A stretch of 64,000 nucleotides of DNA from Pseudomonadota bacterium (lineage in GTDB: Bacteria; Pseudomonadota; Gammaproteobacteria; Burkholderiales; Burkholderiaceae_B). Below the pieces are notes generated by a model. The model ran no database searches. It was not told the origin of the DNA and saw nothing but the letters and a program-made list of their open reading frames with translations. Position 1 is the first letter of the stretch; every line of letters starts with the position of its first letter. A program made the position numbers and the translations under genes. This document shows positions 50,589 to 59,057 of the stretch, piece by piece. The stretch is from assembly GCA_023439305.1 (NCBI GenBank), contig JAEXOO010000040.1, forward strand, positions 124,001 to 188,000, given 5' to 3'.

Positions 50589-51428
50589 TCAGGAGAACTC
50601 GCGTGCCAGTTCGGCGGCCCGTTCGCGCGCGGCTTGGACAGCGCGCTGCACCAAGGGAGCGAAATCGCCTTGATTCATGACATTGAGCGCCGCCGCGGTC
50701 GTACCGCCCTTGGAGGTGACGCGCTCGCGCAGGACGGCCGGCGGCTCCGGCGACAAGGTGGCCAACTGCGTAGCGCCGTTAAGGGTCGCCAGCGCCAACT
50801 GTCGCGATTGCTCGGGGGTCAGCCCCTGGTCTACGCCGCCCTGGATAAGCGCTTCCAGGAACAGAAAGACGTAGGCAGGTCCGCTGCCTGACACTGCGGT
50901 GACAGCGTCGATGGCAGCGTCGTTCTCGACCCAGACCACTTCGCCCACCGAACCCAGCAATTGCTTGGCGATGGCCTTGTCGGCTTCGTCGACCTGGGCC
51001 AGAGCCATCAGCCCGGTGATGCCGCAACCAATGAAGGCCGGCGTATTGGGCATGCAGCGTATGACGCGTGCAAACGGCTTGTCGGGTTCGCCCAGCCATT
51101 CGGAGATGGCGGTTGCCGGGATGCCCGCCGCCACGCTGATGACCAGTGTATCGGCCTGCAGATAGGGCTTGCAGGCCAGCACGGTTTCCTTCATGACCTG
51201 CGGTTTGACCGCAAAGACCCAGATGCGCTGTCGGGACAATTCCGGCCCGGGCCGGCTTGCGGTCAGCACGCCTTGCTGGGCCCAGGATTCCAGAGCCGGC
51301 GGATGGATATCAATGGCCAGGACGTCGGGGCCGCCGCAGCGTTTGCCGATCAGGCCGGCCGCCAGCGCGCTGGCCATATTGCCGGCGCCGATAAAAGCCA
51401 GCTTGAAGGAGGTTTCGTGTGGATTCAT
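50589..51428 (-). CDS. proC: Pyrroline-5-carboxylate reductase
   Basis: A 279-residue reductase that completes proline synthesis using NAD(P)H. The cofactor motif FIGAGNMASALAAGL is at about residues 11-25; VKPQVM and the C-terminal signature region (GSGPAYVFLFLEALIQGG and TSKGGTTAAALNVM) are intact. The ATG at 51428 has GGAG five bases upstream; the ATG one codon earlier lies too close to it. In other betaproteobacteria proC often stands near a YggS gene; here it is alone. Confidence 0.95.
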   Translation of the reverse strand: MNPHETSFKLAFIGAGNMASALAAGLIGKRCGGPDVLAIDIHPPALESWAQQGVLTASRPGPELSRQRIWVFAVKPQVMKETVLACKPYLQADTLVISVAAGIPATAISEWLGEPDKPFARVIRCMPNTPAFIGCGITGLMALAQVDEADKAIAKQLLGSVGEVVWVENDAAIDAVTAVSGSGPAYVFLFLEALIQGGVDQGLTPEQSRQLALATLNGATQLATLSPEPPAVLRERVTSKGGTTAAALNVMNQGDFAPLVQRAVQAARERAAELAREFS

Positions 51429-51526
51429 CATCTCTCCATTATACGGTTCGGCCAGGGGCTGCCGCCAGGTGCTTGAGGGTAAGTCGTCATTGACCACAGA
51501 GCATCGCAATGGGTACATTCACGCGA

Positions 51527-51544
51527 TCGTCATATACAAGTCAT
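51527..51544 (+). promoter_or_regulatory. Pho-box-like site upstream of ugpB
   Basis: The 18 bases TCGTCATATACAAGTCAT show two GTCAT half-sites 11 bases apart, the layout of PhoB boxes (CTGTCAT-A4-CTGTCAT), and a third weaker GGCAT follows 11 bases on. It lies 61 bases before the ugpB ATG. The ugp operon of Escherichia coli is PhoB-controlled. Confidence 0.62.
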
Positions 51545-51604
51545 AAACTTGGCATCCGATGACTGCTACATCCTAGCGGTACCTTTTATACAGGAGAAAG
51601 TTCG

Positions 51605-52912
51605 ATGCGAACGAAACTATTTGCTCTGTCCCTGGCGGGACTGATTGCTTCCATCGGCACGGCGCAAGCGGCTACGGAAATTCAGTTCTGGCACTCGATG
51701 GAAGGAGCCCTGGGTGAGCGTGTCAATAAGCTGGTCGACGAATTCAACAAGTCGCAATCCGACTATCAGGTTCAGCCCTTCTATAAAGGTACATACGGCG
51801 AATCCATGAATGCGGGCATTGCCGCATTTCGCGCCGGCAATGCGCCCGACATCCTGCAGGTCTTCGAGGTGGGCACCGCCACCATGATGGCCGCCAAGGG
51901 CGCCATTCAGCCCGTACAGGAAATGTCCGAGAAAGCCGGCGACCCGATCAACCCCAAGGACTTTCTGGGCGCTGTGGCCGGCTATTATTCGTCCAACGAG
52001 GGCAAGTTGATTTCCATGCCCTTCAACAGCTCCACGCCAGTGCTGTACTACAACAAAGACGCCTTCAAGAAGGCCGGTCTGGATCCCGAAAAACCGCCCA
52101 AGACCTGGCAGGAGCTGCAGGCCACAGCCAAGAAGCTGCGCGATGCGGGACAGGAATGTGGTTATACGTCTTCCTGGCCATCCTGGATCCTGCTGGAGAA
52201 CTTCGCCGCCTGGCACAATATCCCGTTCGCCAGTCAGAACAACGGCTTTGGCGGCACCAGCGCCCGCCTGCAGCTGGATAATCCTCTGTTCCTGAAGCAC
52301 ATTACTTTCCTGGCTGATATGGCCAAGGACGGCACGTTTACGTATGGCGGGCGTGGAGATACTCCCAATGCGCTGTTTACCTCTGGCAAATGTGGCTTGT
52401 TCACGGGCTCCAGCGGCAATCGCGCCAACATCATCAAGACCGGTGAGTTCGAGTTCGGCACCAGCAGCCTGCCCTACTACAGCGATGTGCAGGGTGCGCC
52501 CCAGAACTCCATCATCGGTGGCGCCTCGCTCTGGGTCTTTGCCAAGAAATCGGACGACACCTATAAAGGCGTGACGCAGTTCTTCAAGTTCATCTCCAGT
52601 CCGGAACAGGCCGCCGCCTGGCACCAGGACACGGGTTATGTGCCCGTGACCGTCGCCGGTTTCGAGAAAACCAAGGAATCAGGGTTCTATGACAAGAACA
52701 TCGGAGCCGATGTCGCGGTCAAGCAGTTGGATGCGACTACAACTGATAACTCGCGCGGCATCCGTCTGGGTTCCCTGCCTCAAATTCGTGACATCGAGGA
52801 TGGCTTGATGGAGCAAATATTTGCCGGCAAGGTGACGCCTGAAGAAGGCCTGAAAGCCATGCAAAACCGTGGCAACGAGTTGCTGACGCGTTTCGAGAAG
52901 AGCGTCAAGTAA
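51605..52912 (+). CDS. ugpB: Glycerol-3-phosphate-binding protein
   Basis: A 435-residue periplasmic binding protein with a signal peptide (about residues 1-22, ending AQAAT). The mature opening TEIQFWHSMEGALGERV and GNAPDILQVFEVGTATMM match UgpB, which binds sn-glycerol 3-phosphate and glycerophosphodiesters. CAGGAG precedes the ATG. A small GC hairpin follows the stop, and the permease genes begin 186 bases on. Confidence 0.95.
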   Translation: MRTKLFALSLAGLIASIGTAQAATEIQFWHSMEGALGERVNKLVDEFNKSQSDYQVQPFYKGTYGESMNAGIAAFRAGNAPDILQVFEVGTATMMAAKGAIQPVQEMSEKAGDPINPKDFLGAVAGYYSSNEGKLISMPFNSSTPVLYYNKDAFKKAGLDPEKPPKTWQELQATAKKLRDAGQECGYTSSWPSWILLENFAAWHNIPFASQNNGFGGTSARLQLDNPLFLKHITFLADMAKDGTFTYGGRGDTPNALFTSGKCGLFTGSSGNRANIIKTGEFEFGTSSLPYYSDVQGAPQNSIIGGASLWVFAKKSDDTYKGVTQFFKFISSPEQAAAWHQDTGYVPVTVAGFEKTKESGFYDKNIGADVAVKQLDATTTDNSRGIRLGSLPQIRDIEDGLMEQIFAGKVTPEEGLKAMQNRGNELLTRFEKSVK

Positions 52913-52918
52913 GCCGTC

Positions 52919-52932
52919 CCCGCTTCGGCGGG
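52919..52932 (+). terminator. UUCG hairpin after ugpB
   Basis: CCCGC (52919-52923) pairs with GCGGG (52928-52932) around a TTCG tetraloop. No T-run follows, so it may stabilise ugpB mRNA or partly stop transcription rather than end it. Confidence 0.5.
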
Positions 52933-53098
52933 TGGTTTACAATCGAGCGTATGAGTCGGAAACCCTGATTCTGCCTGCCTTCGTCAGCATGACGACGCGC
53001 ACACGCAAAACAGGCTCAGGTTCATACGCTCTTGCTGTTTTTCTGTTTGTCCTCGGCTTGCGGCTCGACGCTGGCCTCATCCATCGCATTGAAATCCC

Positions 53099-53983
53099 AT
53101 GGAAAAACGTGTCGTATTTCGCCACAAGACACTTCCTTACCTGCTGCTGGCTCCGCAGCTGGCCATCACTCTGATTTTCTTTTTCCTGCCCGCCGGTCAG
53201 GCGCTCTGGCAAGCCTTCCATCTGGAAGACCCTTTCGGCCTGTCTTCCCAATTCGTGGGCCTGGACAATTTTCGCGAACTCTTCAGCAGCGCAGAGTACA
53301 TGGCGTCCTTCAAGACGACGGCCGTTTTTTCCATTGCGGTGGCGGTCCTGGGGCTGACCGTGTCCCTGCTGCTGGCGGTCATGGCGAACCGGGTAGTGCG
53401 TGGCGCCCTGGCCTATCGCACCTTGCTGATCTGGCCCTATGCTGTGGCCACGGCCGTGGCGGGGGTGCTGTGGCTGTTCATGTTTTCGCCCTCGATCGGC
53501 ATCGTGGCTGTCTTTCTGGTCGAACTGGGCCTGAGCTGGAATCCGCGTCTGGATGGCAACGACGCCATGCTGCTGGTGGTGCTGGCCTCGGTCTGGAAGC
53601 AGATTTCCTATAATTTCCTGTTTTTCCTGGCCGGCCTGCAGGCCATCCCGCGTTCCCTGATCGAGGCTGCGGCCATCGACGGCGCCAGTCCGTCGCGGCG
53701 TTTCTGGAGCATTGTCTTTCCCCTGCTCTCGCCCACCACCTTCTTTTTGCTGGTGGTCAACGTCATTTATGCCTTCTTCGACACCTTCGCCATTATCGAC
53801 GTGATCAGTCAGGGCGGCCCGGGAGAATCCACCGCCATCCTGGTCTATCGCGTCTACAACACAGGCTTTCGCTCGCTGGACATCGGGTCCTCCGCGGCCC
53901 AGTCTGTTGTGCTGATGGCTGTCGTCATTGTGCTGACCGTGATCCAGTTCCGCTACATCGACCGCAAGGTCAATTATTCCTGA
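53099..53983 (+). CDS. ugpA: Glycerol-3-phosphate permease UgpA
   Basis: A 294-residue inner-membrane permease with six hydrophobic segments. The opening LPYLLLAPQLAITLIFFFLPAG and the EAA loop EAAAIDGASPSRRFWSIVFP are characteristic. It is translated from an ATG with a weak ribosome site after a 186-base gap from ugpB. It pairs with UgpE. Confidence 0.95.
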   Translation: MEKRVVFRHKTLPYLLLAPQLAITLIFFFLPAGQALWQAFHLEDPFGLSSQFVGLDNFRELFSSAEYMASFKTTAVFSIAVAVLGLTVSLLLAVMANRVVRGALAYRTLLIWPYAVATAVAGVLWLFMFSPSIGIVAVFLVELGLSWNPRLDGNDAMLLVVLASVWKQISYNFLFFLAGLQAIPRSLIEAAAIDGASPSRRFWSIVFPLLSPTTFFLLVVNVIYAFFDTFAIIDVISQGGPGESTAILVYRVYNTGFRSLDIGSSAAQSVVLMAVVIVLTVIQFRYIDRKVNYS

Positions 53984-54004
53984 CGCGCGCCAAGGAAGAA
54001 TGTC

Positions 54005-54847
54005 ATGATTGAACGCCGTCCCGTTCTTGATTTCATCACCCACCTGGTCCTGATCCTGGGGGTAGTGGTCATCGCCCTGCCCCTGTATATCACCTTTGTG
54101 GCCTCGACTCAGACCGCAGCCGAAGTCGCCCGCGCGCCCATGTCCTTGCTGCCCGGCTCGCACTTCATCGAAAACTACACGACTGCGCTGCTGGGGACCG
54201 CCACCAATACCCCGGCTGTGGGCCGCATGCTGATTGTCAGCACCGTCATGGCGCTGGGGATTGCGCTGGGCAAGATTGCCATCTCCATGCTGTCGGCCTT
54301 TGCCGTGGTGTATTTTCGTTTTCCTTTCCGCATGCTGTTCTTTTGGATGATTTTCATCACCCTGATGCTGCCAGTGGAAGTGCGCATCATGCCCACCTAC
54401 AAAGTCGTGGCGGATCTGAATCTGCTCGACAGCTACGGCGGATTGATTCTGCCGCTGATCGCATCGGCCACGGCCACGTTTCTGTTCCGGCAGTTTTTCC
54501 TGACCGTGCCGGACGAGCTGATCGAAGCGGCCCGTATCGATGGCGCCGGCCCCATGCGTTTTTTCAGGGATGTGCTGCTGCCCCTGTCCAAGACCAGTAT
54601 CGCGGCCCTGTTCGTGATCCAGTTCATCTATGGCTGGAACCAATACCTCTGGCCGCTGATCATCACCACGCACGAAGACATGTACCCCATTGTGGTGGGC
54701 ATCAAGCGCATGATTTCCGGCGGCGACAGCGTCACGCAGTGGAACGTGGTCATGGCCACCGCCCTGCTGGCCATGCTGCCTCCGGCCTTTGTGGTCATGC
54801 TGATGCAGAAATGGTTCGTCAAGGGTCTGATCGACTCCGAAAAGTAA
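54005..54847 (+). CDS. ugpE: Glycerol-3-phosphate permease UgpE
   Basis: A 280-residue permease, six hydrophobic segments, with the EAA loop EAARIDGAGPMRFFRDVLLP and the family-specific YGWNQYLWPLIITTHEDMY. It follows ugpA by 21 bases and precedes ugpC by 20, a tight operon. Confidence 0.95.
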   Translation: MIERRPVLDFITHLVLILGVVVIALPLYITFVASTQTAAEVARAPMSLLPGSHFIENYTTALLGTATNTPAVGRMLIVSTVMALGIALGKIAISMLSAFAVVYFRFPFRMLFFWMIFITLMLPVEVRIMPTYKVVADLNLLDSYGGLILPLIASATATFLFRQFFLTVPDELIEAARIDGAGPMRFFRDVLLPLSKTSIAALFVIQFIYGWNQYLWPLIITTHEDMYPIVVGIKRMISGGDSVTQWNVVMATALLAMLPPAFVVMLMQKWFVKGLIDSEK

Positions 54848-54867
54848 TTCTCAACAGGCTCAACTGA

Positions 54868-55953
54868 ATGGCTACCTTACGTTTTCAAGGCGTCAAGAAA
54901 ACCTACCCCAACGGCGTCGCCGTCATCCACGGCATCGACATGGATATCCAGGACGGTGAATTTGTCGTCATCGTGGGCCCCTCGGGCTGCGGCAAATCCA
55001 CACTGATGCGCATGGTCGCAGGTCTGGAGTCCGTCACCGACGGCCAGATCCACATCGATGGTCAGATCGTGAACGAACTGGAACCGGCCGAGCGCGACAT
55101 CGCCATGGTGTTCCAGAATTACGCCCTGTACCCGCACATGTCGGTCTTCGACAATATGGCCTATGGCCTGAAGATCCGTAAATTCCCCAAGGCGGAGATC
55201 AAGCAGCGGGTGGACGCGGCAGCGGCCATCCTGGAGCTGGCTCCTCTGCTGGAGCGTCGCCCAGGGCAGTTGTCGGGCGGGCAACGCCAGCGAGTGGCCA
55301 TGGGTCGCGCCATCGTACGCGAACCCAAAGTGTTCTTGTTCGACGAGCCCTTGTCCAATCTGGATGCCAAGCTGCGCGTGCAGATGCGCCTGGAAATCCA
55401 GAAGCTGCATCAGCGTCTGCGTACCACCAGCCTGTACGTGACCCATGATCAGGTCGAGGCCATGACGCTGGCCCAGCGCATGATCGTCATGAATCAAGGC
55501 GTGCCCGAACAAATCGGCACGCCTGCCGAAGTCTTCGAGAAACCCGCATCCGTATTTGTAGCCAGCTTCATCGGTTCTCCGCCCATGAATCTGTTGCCGG
55601 TCCAGGTTTCAGAACAAGGCCAGGTCAGCGATGACAACGGCCACGTTCTACAGTTCGGCCCAGAGCTCGTGCCGGCCACCGTGCGCGGCCGCAAGGTGTT
55701 CCTGGGCATACGCCCTGAGCACGTCCAACTGCATGCGCCCGGCCTGACGGCTCAAGTGGAAATGGTGGAAATCCTGGGCTCGGAGCAATTGCTGCACCTG
55801 GAGCATGGCGACTATCGCCTGGTTGTGCGCTGCCCGGTAGAGCACACGCGCAAATATCCGATCCAGCTGGGGGAAACCATCCAGATCGGTCATATGGCGC
55901 CCCATCCACTGCATTGGTTCGATCGGGATACGGGCCGACGCATCGACGATTGA
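54868..55953 (+). CDS. ugpC: Glycerol-3-phosphate ABC transporter ATPase
   Basis: A 361-residue ABC ATPase. Walker A is GPSGCGKST, the signature LSGGQRQRVAMGRA, Walker B VFLFDEPLSNLDA and the switch THDQVEA. A C-terminal TOBE-like domain (about residues 240-355) closes the protein, as in MalK/UgpC. It completes the Ugp system and ends at a strong terminator. Confidence 0.95.
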   Translation: MATLRFQGVKKTYPNGVAVIHGIDMDIQDGEFVVIVGPSGCGKSTLMRMVAGLESVTDGQIHIDGQIVNELEPAERDIAMVFQNYALYPHMSVFDNMAYGLKIRKFPKAEIKQRVDAAAAILELAPLLERRPGQLSGGQRQRVAMGRAIVREPKVFLFDEPLSNLDAKLRVQMRLEIQKLHQRLRTTSLYVTHDQVEAMTLAQRMIVMNQGVPEQIGTPAEVFEKPASVFVASFIGSPPMNLLPVQVSEQGQVSDDNGHVLQFGPELVPATVRGRKVFLGIRPEHVQLHAPGLTAQVEMVEILGSEQLLHLEHGDYRLVVRCPVEHTRKYPIQLGETIQIGHMAPHPLHWFDRDTGRRIDD

Positions 55954-55970
55954 ACGGCCAAGACCGGCCA

Positions 55971-56004
55971 CGCAAAAAAACCGGCTGAAAAGCCGGTTTT
56001 TTTT
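55971..56004. terminator. Bidirectional terminator
   Basis: CCGGCT (55981-55986) pairs with AGCCGG (55991-55996) around GAAA, with seven A before and eight T after. It ends ugpC and the convergent binding-protein gene. Confidence 0.95.
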
Positions 56005-56021
56005 ACTCGTACCAGACGTGC

Positions 56022-57146
56022 TTACTTGCCGTAGACGGACTTGTTACCGTCGGCGTGCCAGGTGAAGACGTCGAACTTGAACTCGTTCAGGTCGCCCTGC
56101 TTGTTCCAGTTCACTGCGCCGATCGGTGTCTTGATCGTATTGGCATGCAGGTACTCAGCAACCTTGACGGGATCGTCCACGCCGGCGCCCTGGATGCCTT
56201 CGGCAATGACTTGCGTGGCGGCGTAGGCTGTCAGCTGGAAGGCGCCGCTGGCGTCGCGCTTTTTGTCCTTGAACGCCTTGACGACAGCCTGGTTGTCCGG
56301 ATCCTGCGTGAAGTCGGCAGGCAGCGTCAGCAGCATGCCTTCCACGGCCTTGCCGGCAATGGCGTTGATGTCGGGGTTGCCCACGCCTTCAGGGCCCATG
56401 AATTTGGCGGTGACGCCTTGTTCAGCGGCTTGACGCAGCAGCAGACCCATTTCGGGATGGTAGCCGCCGAAATAAACAAAATCGACACCCGAGGACTTCA
56501 GCTTGGTGATGACGGCGGAGTAATCGCTGTCACCGGCGTTGATGCCCTCGAAAATGGAAACCGTTGTGCCGGCTTTCTGCAGCTCGGAGCGCACCGACGA
56601 TGCAATGCCTTGACCGTAGGATTGCTTGTCGTGCAGCACGGCGACGTTCTTGGGTTTGATCTGTTCCAGGATGAACTTGGCGGCTGCCGGACCTTGCTGG
56701 TCGTCACGCCCGATCGTGCGCAGGATCATCTCGTAGTTCTTGCCGTCGGTGACCGCAGGAGCGGTGGCCGAGGGGGTGACCATCAGCACGCCTTCGTTGT
56801 TGTAGATGTCGGTAGCGGCAATGGTGGCGCCGGAGCACACGTGGCCCACGACGTAGTGAATTTTGTCGTTGATGATGCGGTTGGCCACGACCGGGCCTTG
56901 CTTGGGTTCGCAAGCGTCATCCACCGTGACGGCTTCGAGCTGTTTGCCCAGCACGCCGCCGGCGGCATTGATCTGCTCGATGGCGGTATCCACGCCTTGC
57001 TTGACCATTTCGCCGTATTGCGTGACCGCGCCCGTGAAGGGGCCAGCGATAGCGATGCGAATGGTATCGGCATGGGCGACGCCGGACAAGAGCAGACCCG
57101 TTGCCAGGCTCATGGCCGCTGCAACAGGAGTGAAACGAATTTTCAT
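56022..57146 (-). CDS. Orphan branched-chain amino acid-binding protein
   Basis: A 374-residue periplasmic binding protein with a signal peptide (about residues 1-26, ending VAHAD). The mature opening DTIRIAIAGPFTGAVTQYG and TVDDACEPKQG closely parallel the liv-linked binding protein at 49173. The start at 57146 has GGAGGTG upstream; a longer open frame upstream is not signal-like. There are no permease or ATPase genes beside it, so it probably shares LivHMGF or serves another permease, perhaps for a different amino acid. Confidence 0.92.
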   Translation of the reverse strand: MKIRFTPVAAAMSLATGLLLSGVAHADTIRIAIAGPFTGAVTQYGEMVKQGVDTAIEQINAAGGVLGKQLEAVTVDDACEPKQGPVVANRIINDKIHYVVGHVCSGATIAATDIYNNEGVLMVTPSATAPAVTDGKNYEMILRTIGRDDQQGPAAAKFILEQIKPKNVAVLHDKQSYGQGIASSVRSELQKAGTTVSIFEGINAGDSDYSAVITKLKSSGVDFVYFGGYHPEMGLLLRQAAEQGVTAKFMGPEGVGNPDINAIAGKAVEGMLLTLPADFTQDPDNQAVVKAFKDKKRDASGAFQLTAYAATQVIAEGIQGAGVDDPVKVAEYLHANTIKTPIGAVNWNKQGDLNEFKFDVFTWHADGNKSVYGK

Positions 57147-57272
57147 AGAAAACACCTCCGTGATTGTGCAAGAGAGCATACACCGAGAAGCGCAGTACAT
57201 GCCCTCCTGCATCCAGCAAATCAGGGTTTTCTATAGGGTGTTTGGCACACCCCGCCTACCCTCGAGGCCGGA

Positions 57273-57989
57273 TTACTGCAGCAGGCTGCGCAGCATCCAG
57301 GCGTTTTTCTCGTGCACATCAAGGCGTTGAGTCAGCAGATCGGCGGTGGGCTGATCGTCGGCCTTGTCGGCGCGATCGAAGGCGGCGCGCGCCGTACGGG
57401 CCAGGGCTTCATTGCCCTTGACCAGCAGCTCGATCATGGTGGTGGCGTCGGGCACGGACTTGGGCTGGGAGATCGACGACAGTTTTTCGAACTCGGCGTA
57501 GGTGCCCGGCGCATAGTGGCCCAGGGCGCGAATACGCTCGGCGATGTCATCCAGCGCCTGCCACAGTTCCGTGTACTGCGTCATGAACAGTTCATGCAGG
57601 GTCTTGAACATGGGGCCGGTGACGTTCCAGTGGAAATTGTGCGTCATCAAGTAGACCGTATACGAGTCGGCCAGCACTTTGGACAGCTCCTGGGCGACGG
57701 CGGCGCGATCATTGGTCGAGATGCCGATGTCGATGTTCAGGACGCTGCTGCCGGCAGCGGGCTTGGCCAGCTTAGCGGCGGCTTTCGCAGGAGCCTTTGC
57801 GGGCGCCTTGACGGCCTTCACGGCTTTCTTGGCAGGGGCTTTCTTGGCGGGCGCCTTGGCCGGGGCCTTGGGGGCGACGGCGGCTTTGGTATCAGCGGCA
57901 GCGGCGGCTACGCTGGTCTCGGCGGGCTTGGCCTCGGCTGCCTTGGTAGCCTTGACGGATTTACTCACTGTTTTCACGGCTTTTGCCAT
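57273..57989 (-). CDS. dps: Dps ferritin-like protein with Lys/Ala-rich N-tail
   Basis: A 238-residue DNA-protecting ferritin-like protein. The ferritin domain (about residues 85-238) carries the ferroxidase residues His120 (HNFHWNVTG), His132, Asp147 and Glu151; the position equal to the acidic residue in Escherichia coli Dps (Asp67) is Met136. The first 80 residues are a Lys/Ala/Pro tail with AKKAPAKKAVK repeats, like histone H1, expected to bind DNA. CAGGAG precedes the ATG. It follows oxyR by 65 bases on the same strand. Confidence 0.95.
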   Translation of the reverse strand: MAKAVKTVSKSVKATKAAEAKPAETSVAAAAADTKAAVAPKAPAKAPAKKAPAKKAVKAVKAPAKAPAKAAAKLAKPAAGSSVLNIDIGISTNDRAAVAQELSKVLADSYTVYLMTHNFHWNVTGPMFKTLHELFMTQYTELWQALDDIAERIRALGHYAPGTYAEFEKLSSISQPKSVPDATTMIELLVKGNEALARTARAAFDRADKADDQPTADLLTQRLDVHEKNAWMLRSLLQ

Positions 57990-58054
57990 AATGGACTCCT
58001 GTTGAACAGAGGGCTGAAAATACCTGGGGCAGAATAACACGCACGTGTGCTGCT

Positions 58055-59020
58055 TCAGGCTAATTCGGGGTAAGGAAAACTGCCGCTGTACTCGACATTC
58101 AGATAATTGACGCCGGCCAGCCCGCATTCCATGATGCCACGGGTCAGCGCGTCGATGGCCGAGGTGCGGGGAAAACTCTTACGCCAGATCAGGGCGATGC
58201 GCCGATCGGGTACGGGCTTTCTGAACGGAATATACGCCAGTAGATCATTGGCCTGGCCAGGCGACGACAAGGAACTGGCCGGCAGCACCGTCACGCCGAT
58301 TCCCGTGGCCACCATGTGGCGGATCGTCTCCAGGGACGATCCCTCGAATGTGCGCTGTATGCCTTCGCTGGAGGCCGAGAAGCGTGATAGTTCGGGGCAT
58401 ACGCCCAGGACCTGATCCCGGAAGCAGTGCCCGGCGCCCAGCAGCAGCATGGTTTGCTCCTTCAGCTCCTCGGGGTCGACATCCTTGCGCTTGCTCCAGG
58501 GGTGATCATGCGGCACCGCCACGACAAAGGGTTCGTCATACAGCTCGCGTATCATCAGGCCTGTTTCGGGCAGCGGCAAGGCCACGATGGCGCAATCGAT
58601 CTCGCCCTGGCGCAGCAGTTCCAGCAGGCGCACGGTGAAATTCTCCTGCAGCAGCAAAGGCATCTGCGGCGTCAGCTCGATCTGCTTGGGCACCAGGCGC
58701 GGCAGCAGATACGGGGCGACTGTGTAGATGATGCCCACGCGCAAAGGTCCGGCCAGCGGGTCATGCCCCTGGCGCGCAATTTCGCGCAGATTGGCACCTT
58801 CTTCCAGTACTTTCTGGGCTTGGGTCACAATGCGCAGCCCGATGGGCGTGATGCCGACTTCGGTGCCGCCTCGCTCGAAAATGACCACGCCCAGCTCGTC
58901 TTCCAGTTTCTTGATCGCCACCGACAGGGTCGGCTGGCTGACGAAGCAGGCTTCCGCAGCCCGCCCGAAGTGGCGCTCGCGCGCCACGGCGACGATGTAC
59001 TTCAGCTCGGTCAGTGTCAT
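58055..59020 (-). CDS. oxyR: Hydrogen peroxide sensor OxyR
   Basis: A 321-residue LysR-type regulator. The helix-turn-helix spans about residues 18-40 (GRAAEACFVSQPTLSVAIKKLE). The redox cysteines are present at exactly Cys199 and Cys208 in GHCFRDQVLGVC, matching Escherichia coli OxyR. On peroxide it forms that disulfide and activates genes such as dps, which follows it here. It is 37 bases after recG on the same strand. Confidence 0.96.
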   Translation of the reverse strand: MTLTELKYIVAVARERHFGRAAEACFVSQPTLSVAIKKLEDELGVVIFERGGTEVGITPIGLRIVTQAQKVLEEGANLREIARQGHDPLAGPLRVGIIYTVAPYLLPRLVPKQIELTPQMPLLLQENFTVRLLELLRQGEIDCAIVALPLPETGLMIRELYDEPFVVAVPHDHPWSKRKDVDPEELKEQTMLLLGAGHCFRDQVLGVCPELSRFSASSEGIQRTFEGSSLETIRHMVATGIGVTVLPASSLSSPGQANDLLAYIPFRKPVPDRRIALIWRKSFPRTSAIDALTRGIMECGLAGVNYLNVEYSGSFPYPELA

Positions 59021-59057
59021 GACAATTCCTTGTGCAAAACAGCGTTAAGACAATGCG

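Noticed and set aside
52932..53174. An 80-codon frame in the ugpB-ugpA gap
   Set aside because: It overlaps the ugpA start, has no ribosome site and no recognisable feature; the gap reads better as a regulatory spacer.
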